Source: an uncultured Oscillibacter sp.
Lineage (GTDB): Bacteria > Bacillota > Clostridia > Oscillospirales > Oscillospiraceae
Reading direction: 5' to 3'
DNA: 5,427 bases
Assembly: GCA_937884915.1 (NCBI GenBank)
Contig: CALAAN010000204.1
Location: forward strand, 1 to 5,427
Below the pieces are notes generated by a model that saw nothing but the letters and a program-made list of their open reading frames with translations, searched no databases and was not told the DNA's origin. Within the stretch, counting starts at the first letter, position 1; every line of letters begins with the position of its first letter. This document shows, piece by piece, positions 1-5,427 of this stretch. A program made the position numbers and the translations under genes.

Positions 1-1919
1 GCCAGCATGTGGAAAAGCGCAGCGACGGTCTCTATTTCACAGTCTCTTCGCTCAAGTACAACGGCGAATTTTCCATCACGATGCCCGGTCTTTTCAACAT
101 CTCCAACGCCCTTGCCGCCATGGCCATCTGCATGGTGCTCGACGTGCCAGAGGAGTATGTGCGCTCGGGCCTTCGCAAGGCGCGCGCCGCGGGCCGCATG
201 CAGATCTACGAGAGCCGCGACAAGAACGTCACCGTCATCGTCGACTACGCGCACAACCGCATGAGCTTTGACGCGCTCTACCGCTCGACGAAGATCGAAT
301 ACCCCGGCCGCAAGATGATCTCCGTCTTCGGCTGCCCCGGCTCTCACGCGCTCCAGCGCAGAAAGGACTTAGGCGAGCTGAGCGGGCAGAACTGCGACTT
401 CGTCTACATCACCGAGGAGGACTCCGGCGAAGAGCCGTTCGCGCAGATTGCCGCCGACATTGAAAAGCATGTCGCCTGCCCGCACCTTGTGCTCGAAGAC
501 CGCGCCGAGTGCATCCGCCGCGCGATCTTAGACGGCGAGGGCGCGCGCGTCGTGCTCCTGACCGGCAAGGGCGAGGAGACAACGATGAAGCGCGGCAGCG
601 TCTTCGTCCCCTACCCGAGCGACGTCGAGCTCACACTCAAATACCTCGTCGAATACGACAAGGTCCATCCCGCCGCGCCGGCGAGCAGCGAAAAAACGGT
701 GAAAAAGAAGGACTTTCTGCCCATCATCCTCGGCAGCGACGAAAACGCCTACGGCACGGCGCGTCTCTTCCAGGAGGCCTATCACGTCACGCCGCTGCTG
801 CTGTGCACGCAGCAGCTCGTCCCCACGCGCAGCTCACACCTGTTTCTCTGCCGCATTATCCCGGATTTTGAGCGCGAGGAGGTCTTCCCCGGCGCGCTGC
901 TTGAGGTTTTGAAGCAGTGCGCGCAGGACTATAAAAAGCTGCTCGTCATCCCGTGCTCGGACTATTACACCGGCCTTCTCTGCCGCCACTACGACCACTT
1001 CGAGGGGCTGATCGCCAACCGCTTTATCTCCGACGAGCTGCTTGAGACGTTTGACACGAAAGACAAGTTCTACGCCCTCTGCGAGCAGTACGGCATGGAC
1101 TATCCCAAGACCGTCGTCGCCTCTCCTGAGGACCGCGAGAGCGTCGTCGACCGCCTGCCATTCGACTTTCCCATCGTCGTCAAGCCTGAGAATTCCAACG
1201 CGCTCGACTATCTCCGCTGCCACTTCGAGGGGCAGAAGAAGGTCTTCTTCTTCGACACGCGCGAGCAGTACCTGACGATGATCCACAGCATGAACCGGTC
1301 GGACTATCGCGGCAAGCTCATTTTGCAGGAGTTCATTCCCGGCGGCGACGACGCGATGCGCGTGCTCAACAGCTATTCTGATTTGGACGGTCACGTGCGC
1401 GCGATGTGCCTTGGCCAGCCGGTGCTCGAATACTACGACCCCAAATCCGTCGGCAACTACGCCGCCATCATCTCGCGCGGCGATCAGGCGCTGTACGACC
1501 GGATGCAGGAATTTCTCGAAAAGCTCGGCTACGTCGGTTTTTCGAACATCGACATGAAGTACGACCGCCGCACGGGCCGCTACGTACTCTTCGAGATCAA
1601 TCCGCGCCTTGGCCGCAGCAGCTACTTCTGCCGCGCCGCGGGGCTCAACATGATGAAGCTGCTGACCGACGACGTCGTCTACGGCAAGCGCGCGGACTGC
1701 GTTTACAACCACACCGTCGCCCTCTGGCAGAACGTGCCGACCGGCATTCTGCGCCGCTACGTCAAGGACAGGGAGCTCTCCGAAGAGCTCAAGCAGTTTA
1801 AGGGCACGCACACGCTCTTCTGCAAGGGCGATCTGCCGCTTTCGCGCCTCTATCGCCTGCTGCGCTATTACGCCGCGCAGTACCACAATTTCCGCGACTA
1901 CTACTTCGACAAGAAGTGA
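1..1919 (+). CDS. Mur ligase (MurE-like) / ATP-grasp ligase fusion, 5'-truncated by window edge
   Basis: This is the 3' part of a bifunctional ATP-dependent ligase, probably cytoplasmic. Residues are counted from the GTG at 9. The first ~220 residues match the end of the central domain and the C-terminal domain of MurE-type Mur ligases: FNISNALAA (29-37), GRM (62-64), VDYAH (78-82), an RRKDLGEL stretch (117-124) and LLTGKGEE (183-190). A Lys/Ala-rich linker (about 221-234) leads into an ATP-grasp ligase resembling the D-aspartate ligase group: KDKF (351-354), VVKPENS (390-396), LQEFIPGGD (439-447), GNYAAII (482-488), and the metal-binding FEINPRLG (528-535). Mur ligases join an amino acid to a UDP-MurNAc-peptide-like acceptor; ATP-grasp ligases join a carboxylate to an amine. 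The frame is open to the window edge (CAG CAT before the GTG) and the Mur P-loop is absent, so the gene starts upstream. The mDAP-type DNPR motif is replaced by EDSG (137-140). The true substrates are unknown. The fold assignments are firm; the cell-wall role is inferred. Confidence 0.88.
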   Translation, partial: QHVEKRSDGLYFTVSSLKYNGEFSITMPGLFNISNALAAMAICMVLDVPEEYVRSGLRKARAAGRMQIYESRDKNVTVIVDYAHNRMSFDALYRSTKIEYPGRKMISVFGCPGSHALQRRKDLGELSGQNCDFVYITEEDSGEEPFAQIAADIEKHVACPHLVLEDRAECIRRAILDGEGARVVLLTGKGEETTMKRGSVFVPYPSDVELTLKYLVEYDKVHPAAPASSEKTVKKKDFLPIILGSDENAYGTARLFQEAYHVTPLLLCTQQLVPTRSSHLFLCRIIPDFEREEVFPGALLEVLKQCAQDYKKLLVIPCSDYYTGLLCRHYDHFEGLIANRFISDELLETFDTKDKFYALCEQYGMDYPKTVVASPEDRESVVDRLPFDFPIVVKPENSNALDYLRCHFEGQKKVFFFDTREQYLTMIHSMNRSDYRGKLILQEFIPGGDDAMRVLNSYSDLDGHVRAMCLGQPVLEYYDPKSVGNYAAIISRGDQALYDRMQEFLEKLGYVGFSNIDMKYDRRTGRYVLFEINPRLGRSSYFCRAAGLNMMKLLTDDVVYGKRADCVYNHTVALWQNVPTGILRRYVKDRELSEELKQFKGTHTLFCKGDLPLSRLYRLLRYYAAQYHNFRDYYFDKK

Positions 1920-1932
1920 CTCCTATTAAAAT

Positions 1933-1962
1933 AAAAGGAACGGCTCGCGCCGTTCCTTTTTT
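1933..1962. terminator. Bidirectional rho-independent terminator
   Basis: The arms 1933-1944 and 1949-1960 pair perfectly over 12 bp around a four-base loop (TCGC). The stem core is GGAACGGC/GCCGTTCC. The plus strand continues into T residues (1957-1962). On the minus strand the stem is followed by TTTTATTTTAAT. It therefore serves both the ligase gene ending at 1919 and the convergent corA gene ending at 1964, whose stop codon lies directly beside the hairpin. Confidence 0.92.
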
Positions 1963-1963
1963 C

Positions 1964-2878
1964 TTACCAGAATTTCTTCTTTTTGCATACCCACAGGCTC
2001 AGCGCCACAATAGCGATACTCACGAGGATGATGGCGGGGTAGCCGTATTTCCAGCTCAGCTCCGGCATGCCGGAAAAGTTCATGCCGTACCAGCCGACCA
2101 GCAGCGTCAGCGGCAGGAAGATCGTCGTCACGATGGTCAGGATCTGCATGATGCGGTTCTGCCGGATGTCAATCTCCGACTGGAACAGCGACTGGATCTG
2201 CGTGCAGTATTCGCGCAGCAGCTGCGATTCCTCGCGCAGGCGGATGACGCGCTCTTCAAACAGGCGGAACAGCCCGCACTCCTCATCCGAAAAATAGCCG
2301 TTCTCGTTTTCCCGCAGCTCGCACGCCACGTCGTCGAGCTGGGAGTAGTAGCGGTACCACGCCATCGTCTCCTTGCGCAGCTCGCTCATCGGGGTGCTGA
2401 ATTCATCCAGCTCGCCCGCGAGCACGCGCTCCTCCAGCGCCGTCGCGCGGTCCTCGATCTCCTCCAGGCGGTGCAAGTCTTTGGCAATGAGCAGCTCGAA
2501 GAAGTCATAGAGGAAGCGCCCGACGCTGTTTTCTGTCAGGCGTTTTTCCTTGACGATGCGCTTCAAATAAGGCTCAATCATCTCTCCGTCGTCCACCAGC
2601 ACCACGCGATTTTCCGTCACCAGATAGCCGCAGCAAAGGCGCGTGCCGTCTCTGCGGCCGCGCGGCAGCGCAAGCGTTCCGCTCAGACAGTTGGAGCGCA
2701 CCTCCGCCTTGCAGACGTGCGCGTCCCGCGCGCTCGGCGTATGGTGCAGCACCGCGTCGAGCCCCGGCAGCGCTGTTTCGTGCGCCAGCTCGTCCGAATT
2801 CAGCAGCACCACCGCCGCGCCGCTCTCCGGCGCGCGGTCCAGCGGCGTCAGCGTCCTGCCGATCGCATACCATTTCAT
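1964..2878 (-). CDS. corA: CorA-family magnesium/divalent cation transporter
   Basis: This is an inner-membrane channel of the CorA metal ion transporter family, which normally forms a pentamer and admits Mg2+ (sometimes Co2+ or Ni2+). The protein has 304 residues, close to the usual length of about 310-350. An N-terminal cytoplasmic domain is followed by long charged helices (about 105-240, with coiled-coil character and many Glu/Arg/Leu). The two C-terminal membrane segments are about 244-263 and 279-297. The signature YGMNF lies at 264-268 at the end of the first segment, followed by the short external loop containing MPEL and a basic CKKKKFW tail. The ATG at 2878 is chosen because GGGGG (2890-2886) lies seven bases before it; the ATG at 2884 is too close to that site, and longer readings would run through the promoter. 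The gene is transcribed alone, convergent with the ligase gene and divergent from the membrane-protein pair. Ion selectivity cannot be read from the sequence. Four cysteines in the N-terminal domain (56, 64, 82, 83) are mildly unusual. Confidence 0.95.
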   Translation of the reverse strand: MKWYAIGRTLTPLDRAPESGAAVVLLNSDELAHETALPGLDAVLHHTPSARDAHVCKAEVRSNCLSGTLALPRGRRDGTRLCCGYLVTENRVVLVDDGEMIEPYLKRIVKEKRLTENSVGRFLYDFFELLIAKDLHRLEEIEDRATALEERVLAGELDEFSTPMSELRKETMAWYRYYSQLDDVACELRENENGYFSDEECGLFRLFEERVIRLREESQLLREYCTQIQSLFQSEIDIRQNRIMQILTIVTTIFLPLTLLVGWYGMNFSGMPELSWKYGYPAIILVSIAIVALSLWVCKKKKFW

Positions 2879-2885
2879 GTTCATT

Positions 2886-2890
2886 CCCCC
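2886..2890 (-). promoter_or_regulatory. Ribosome binding site of corA
   Basis: GGGGG on the minus strand lies seven bases upstream of the ATG at 2878 and only one base upstream of an in-frame ATG at 2884. The spacing favours the 2878 start. Confidence 0.65.
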
Positions 2891-2912
2891 AATGTGCTTC
2901 TTTTTCTTCCCT

Positions 2913-2940
2913 ATTGTAACAGAATGCGGAAAAAGTACAA
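2913..2940 (-). promoter_or_regulatory. Probable sigma-A promoter of corA
   Basis: On the minus strand there is TTGTAC (2940-2935), a 16-base spacer, and TACAAT (2918-2913), five of six to the -10 consensus. It is preceded by TGT, which makes an extended -10 (TGTTACAAT). The -35 is weak (three of six) but the extended -10 compensates. Transcription would start near 2906, giving a short leader of about 28 bases before the corA start. Confidence 0.6.
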
Positions 2941-2968
2941 CGCCCCGCCAAAACTTTTTCCCCACAGC

Positions 2969-2992
2969 ACAATGTTTTATGATAAAATTTGT
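2969..2992. repeat. Imperfect AT-rich inverted repeat, candidate operator
   Basis: ACAATGTTTTAT (2969-2980), one base, then ATAAAATTTGT (2982-2992). The inner six bases of each arm are perfectly complementary and the outer ACAA/TTGT match after a one-base offset. It lies in the divergent intergenic region, overlapping the proposed -35 of the plus-strand promoter. It has no T-run typical of a terminator. A regulator-binding role is inferred; chance in AT-rich DNA is possible. Confidence 0.3.
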
Positions 2993-3018
2993 AAAAGCGT
3001 GAACTTTTTTGTTATCTT
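2989..3018 (+). promoter_or_regulatory. Candidate promoter for the membrane-protein pair
   Basis: TTGTAA (2989-2994) matches four of six -35 positions. After 18 bases comes TATCTT (3013-3018), preceded by TG at the extended -10 position. The region is AT-rich and other hexamers such as TATGAT (2978-2983, 3027-3032) are present, so the exact start is uncertain. Transcription must begin between the corA promoter and 3079. Confidence 0.35.
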
Positions 3019-3063
3019 TTGCGTCTATATGATTGGAAGATGGAACACTCCACACACAAAAAA

Positions 3064-3070
3064 AAGGAGG
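3064..3070 (+). promoter_or_regulatory. Strong ribosome binding site deciding the 3079 start
   Basis: AAGGAGG, an almost perfect anti-16S match, lies eight bases before the ATG at 3079. The upstream in-frame ATG at 3019 has no comparable site and would place charged residues ahead of the signal peptide. Confidence 0.9.
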
Positions 3071-3078
3071 AAATTTGG

Positions 3079-4017
3079 ATGAAACGAAAATCTCTTCGCG
3101 CGCTCGTTTGCGCGCTCCTCGCGTCTCTTGCGCTCACGACCTTTGCCTTTGCCGACAACGGGCCAAAGCCCCAACTCATTGTGCGCGTCAAAGACGCGCC
3201 GCAGGAGCCCTACTATCTTGACCTGCTCGCCGAGGGCAATTGGGACGCGAGCGAGGGCAACAGCCGCCTGAAACGGAGCACCGTCATCACGAACAGTGAC
3301 GGCAGCGAGACCACCGTCCCGCTCAACGAAGATCTCCTCGCCCTGCTGCTCGACAACATTCCCGCCGGATGGCACGCCTGCACGGCACAGGGGACCTTCG
3401 GCGCGCCGATCTTCAGCCATCTCTTTTCCACGGGGACCGACGCCTCCGGCAATGCACTGCACCGGTTCGGCTACGTCGGCGTACCGAGCACCTACCGCAT
3501 CATCCTTGTCACGCAGTCCGGCAAGGTCTGGATCTCTGACACACTCGAACGCAAGGTACTGCAATCGAGCGTGACCGTCCACTGGGCAGACGACACTGAG
3601 AACACCACCGTCATCGTTCCCTCGACCGTCACCGGCTATTTGCTGCAATTCCTTGCGACGCTCGTACCGACGCTTCTCATTGAGGGTGCGCTGCTGCTTC
3701 TGTTCCAATACTCATGGAAGCAGAATTGGAAAGCATTTTTGCTTGTCAACCTTTTGACACAGGGCCTTCTGGCCGTTGCATCCTCGTCCGTCACCGCGCA
3801 CAGCGGCGTGAGCGGCTGGTATCTCTTTTTCTTTCTGCTTCCGGCGGAACTCGTCATTCTGCTCGTCGAGCTGTATCTCTACGCCGGTCGCGGCCTTCTC
3901 ACCGGCCACAGCAAGGGCCGCGCCGCGGCCTATGCGATCACGGCCAATCTCGCTTCCGCTGTCCTTGGCTATTATTTGGCCGTACCTGTCTGGCAGTTCG
4001 TCGTCTCGATCTCGTGA
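3079..4017 (+). CDS. Signal-peptide-bearing membrane protein with four C-terminal TM segments, function unknown
   Basis: I do not recognise this family. The 312-residue protein begins with a clear signal peptide: a basic start (MKRKSLR), a hydrophobic core, and an AFA cleavage site at 23-25 before DNG. About 160 residues of extracytoplasmic domain follow. They are rich in Thr/Ser/Asp and probably beta-structured, with stretches such as GVPSTYRIILVTQSGKVWIS (134-153). Four membrane segments follow at about 187-210, 218-238, 246-268 and 283-308. The loops KQNWK and GRGLLTGHSKGRA carry the positive charge, so the soluble domain and C-terminus face outside and these loops face the cytoplasm. No catalytic motif is visible. 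The architecture (external sensor-like domain, then a small TM bundle) could suit a receptor, an assembly factor or a transporter subunit; none of these is supported directly. It probably forms an operon with the gene at 4050. The ATG at 3079 is fixed by a strong ribosome binding site. Confidence 0.85.
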   Translation: MKRKSLRALVCALLASLALTTFAFADNGPKPQLIVRVKDAPQEPYYLDLLAEGNWDASEGNSRLKRSTVITNSDGSETTVPLNEDLLALLLDNIPAGWHACTAQGTFGAPIFSHLFSTGTDASGNALHRFGYVGVPSTYRIILVTQSGKVWISDTLERKVLQSSVTVHWADDTENTTVIVPSTVTGYLLQFLATLVPTLLIEGALLLLFQYSWKQNWKAFLLVNLLTQGLLAVASSSVTAHSGVSGWYLFFFLLPAELVILLVELYLYAGRGLLTGHSKGRAAAYAITANLASAVLGYYLAVPVWQFVVSIS

Positions 4018-4035
4018 TTCTGTTAACATAACGCC

Positions 4036-4042
4036 AAGGAGG
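4036..4042 (+). promoter_or_regulatory. Strong ribosome binding site deciding the 4050 start
   Basis: AAGGAGG lies seven bases upstream of the ATG at 4050, within the 32-base gap after the preceding gene. It establishes the plus-strand frame as coding. Confidence 0.9.
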
Positions 4043-4049
4043 AATTCGC

Positions 4050-5427
4050 ATGACCGACCAAGTTTTTCCTGATCTGCCGCAAACTCCCCCGCCCGAACCG
4101 CCCGCCGATGCTCCCACGCAGGAAAATCCGCCCGAAGCCCTCACGCCCGCGCAGGAGATAGCCGACGCGCTCTCTGCGCCCGAGCTGGAGACGCCCGACG
4201 TGAGCGATTCGCCCTTCCGCCGCGCGATGAGCTTCATCGCCGTCGGCCTCGCCGTCACCGGCGTGACGCTGAAGTTCTGGAACCTCGATACGCTGCTGCC
4301 GCTGATCGGTACGCTCTGCCTGCTCGTCGGCTTTCGCGCCCTGCGGCGGGTCAACGGCTTCCTGCGCGCGGGTTATGTCTGCGCTTGTCTGCACATACTG
4401 CTTCTTTTTGTCGAGCTCGGACAGAACGCCGTGATCTACCGTGCGGACACCAACCTGACGGCACTTTTCTCCGTCATTGCCGCCGCCGTGCAGCTCGTGC
4501 TGCTCTTCTGCCTCTGGCAGGGCCTGCTCGACATGCAGCGCGCCACGGGCATAATGCCGCCTGCTGCCCCTGCTGCGGGCGCGCTGCTGCTCTGGTACAT
4601 TCTGATCTACACTGCGGCGCTGCTCACCCCGATTCCCCTGCTGCTTATTGCGCTTGTCATCTGGTATTTCTACCTGGTCGTCCGCCTCAACAAGCTCGCA
4701 AAGTCGATGGCCGCGCAGGGCTGCGCCATCGAGCCGGTCAGGGAGCGGTTCTCGAATCCCAAACTTGTCGGCTCGCTGCTCGCCGTTCTTGCCGTCATCA
4801 CCGCCTGTGGCTATTCTTTTTTCGGCTCCTACCGTATGGACTGGACACCCAAAGAGACCGGCACCGACGCGCAGGTGGTCGAAGCCTATGAACGGCTCCT
4901 CGCTCTCGGCTATCCCGAATCCGAGCTCAACGACCTCTCCGACGAGGACCTTCTCACCTGCCTCCGCGCCGAGCGCGTGCTCGTCAGGGAGTGCACCGGC
5001 GGCGGCTATACCAACTACAACGGCAAGCCGCAGGCAAATGACGCCTTCCACATGACCGTCGTCGCTGTCGAGCGTCCCTTCGACAGGCTGTTTCTCTCCT
5101 ATCATTTCCGCTGGGACGAGGGCACACATTTCTATGGCACCGAGAGCTTTGCCGTCGAGCCAAACTACGACATCGGCAACTGGCTTGCCGAAGAGTTCAC
5201 CGGCCGAGTACTCTATGACAGTCCGGACGGCACGACCTACACCGCTCCCTACATTGATCCCGGCACAGAACAGGCCAGCCTCAGCAACTGGTACCAAAAT
5301 TGCTTCCGGCAGTTCTACTGCGCCGACCTCTCTTTCCCAAATACCGGCACGAACCAGCGCGGCTATATCGCCTGCTCTCTTCATCCCCTCAGCGATGATG
5401 CGTCCCGTCTTAACGGACAATTTTATT
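4050..5427 (+). CDS. Polytopic membrane protein with Pro/Glu-rich N-terminus and C-terminal external domain, 3' end beyond window
   Basis: I do not recognise this family. From the ATG at 4050 the frame is open for 459 codons to the last base, so the C-terminus is missing. Residues 1-56 are acidic and proline-rich (MTDQVFPDLPQTPPPEPPAD and on), probably disordered and cytoplasmic. Seven hydrophobic segments follow at about 58-75, 80-96, 106-128, 135-157, 175-193, 194-212 and 238-260. Basic loops (ALRRVNGFLR; VRLNKLAKS to RERFSNPK) fit the cytoplasmic side. This places residues 261 onward outside the membrane. That domain opens with a helical stretch, AYERLLALGYPESELNDLSD (279-298) then EDLL, followed by a beta-rich, aromatic-rich region with cysteines at 418, 424 and 442. 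No transporter or enzyme signature is seen. It sits 32 bases after the four-TM gene, with its own strong ribosome binding site and no terminator between, so the two are probably co-transcribed and may act together at the cell surface. Confidence 0.85.
   Translation, partial: MTDQVFPDLPQTPPPEPPADAPTQENPPEALTPAQEIADALSAPELETPDVSDSPFRRAMSFIAVGLAVTGVTLKFWNLDTLLPLIGTLCLLVGFRALRRVNGFLRAGYVCACLHILLLFVELGQNAVIYRADTNLTALFSVIAAAVQLVLLFCLWQGLLDMQRATGIMPPAAPAAGALLLWYILIYTAALLTPIPLLLIALVIWYFYLVVRLNKLAKSMAAQGCAIEPVRERFSNPKLVGSLLAVLAVITACGYSFFGSYRMDWTPKETGTDAQVVEAYERLLALGYPESELNDLSDEDLLTCLRAERVLVRECTGGGYTNYNGKPQANDAFHMTVVAVERPFDRLFLSYHFRWDEGTHFYGTESFAVEPNYDIGNWLAEEFTGRVLYDSPDGTTYTAPYIDPGTEQASLSNWYQNCFRQFYCADLSFPNTGTNQRGYIACSLHPLSDDASRLNGQFY

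Noticed and set aside
9..11. GTG at 9 as the start of the fused ligase
   Set aside because: The frame is open back to the window edge, no ribosome binding site is visible, and the reading begins in the middle of the Mur central domain. The real start must be upstream of the window.
834..1886. Minus-strand open frame of 350 codons
   Set aside because: It lies entirely opposite the ATP-grasp domain, whose motifs (KPENS, FEINPR) are unmistakable on the plus strand. The minus translation is Val/Ala/Arg-rich with no recognisable domain.
1..1919. Cyanophycin synthetase
   Set aside because: It uses the same two folds, but the domain order is opposite and the ATP-grasp part looks closer to D-aspartate ligases.
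2879..3055. N-terminal extension of corA to an ATG at 3055
   Set aside because: The extension would cover the likely corA promoter and the AT-rich divergent region. Its residues do not resemble CorA, whereas the ATG at 2878 has GGGGG at a good distance.
3019..3078. Upstream in-frame ATG at 3019 for the four-TM protein
   Set aside because: The added 20 residues are charged and would bury the signal peptide. The AAGGAGG at 3064-3070 points to 3079.
2879..3078. Magnesium riboswitch or other structured leader for corA
   Set aside because: The predicted corA leader is only about 28 bases, too short for a known Mg2+ riboswitch, and no structured element was seen.
1916..3082. Plus-strand open frame of 388 codons spanning the corA region
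   Set aside because: It is antisense to corA, reads through a terminator and an intergenic promoter region, and gives a Gln/Arg/His-rich translation without domains.
4023..5420. Very long minus-strand open frame of 465 codons opposite the last gene
   Set aside because: It is an antisense mirror produced by GC-rich codon use. Its translation is charged and low in hydrophobic structure, with no family motif and no sensible ribosome binding site. The plus strand has a strong site at 4036-4042, membrane segments that obey the positive-inside rule, and an uninterrupted frame.
1..5427. CRISPR array, tRNA, rRNA, insertion sequence, attachment site or prophage
   Set aside because: No spaced direct repeats, cloverleaf, transposase or integrase motifs, or terminal inverted repeats were found. 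No gap between genes exceeds about 200 bases.

Overview
The window is GC-rich coding DNA with AT-rich intergenic gaps. It has strong AGGAGG-type ribosome binding sites and a classic stem-plus-T-run terminator. The protein repertoire looks clostridial: a Mur ligase joined to a D-aspartate-ligase-like ATP-grasp enzyme, a CorA-type channel, and membrane proteins with clostridial-looking motifs. Together this suggests a high-GC Firmicute of the class Clostridia, for example a gut Oscillospiraceae-like bacterium. That assignment is inference; there is no rRNA or marker gene in the window to prove it.

Layout: (1) 1-1919, plus strand: the 3' part of a large two-domain ligase. A MurE-like Mur ligase C-terminal region is joined by a short Lys/Ala-rich linker to an ATP-grasp ligase. 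Its 5' end lies upstream of the window. (2) 1933-1960: a strong bidirectional rho-independent terminator in the 44-base gap between convergent genes. (3) 1964-2878, minus strand: a CorA-family divalent cation channel with the GMN signature. (4) 2879-3078: a divergent intergenic region with a good minus-strand promoter, a weaker plus-strand promoter candidate, and an imperfect AT-rich dyad that could be an operator. (5) 3079-4017, plus strand: a secreted-domain membrane protein (signal peptide, extracytoplasmic domain, four C-terminal membrane segments) of unknown function. (6) 4050-5427, plus strand: a seven-segment membrane protein with an acidic proline-rich cytoplasmic tail and a large C-terminal extracytoplasmic domain. 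It is also unknown and runs off the window end. It is read directly from the sequence: it has a start with a strong ribosome binding site and no stop through the last base.

Genes 5 and 6 are 32 bases apart on the same strand, each with its own strong ribosome binding site and no terminator between them, so they probably form an operon. They may encode partner envelope proteins. The fused ligase most likely works on cell-wall or peptide precursors in the cytoplasm, joining amino acids through acyl-phosphate chemistry in both halves. CorA is an independent ion-homeostasis gene. The most unusual items are the Mur ligase/ATP-grasp fusion, including loss of the DNPR-type amino-acid-selectivity motif in its Mur half, and the unrecognised two-gene membrane cassette.
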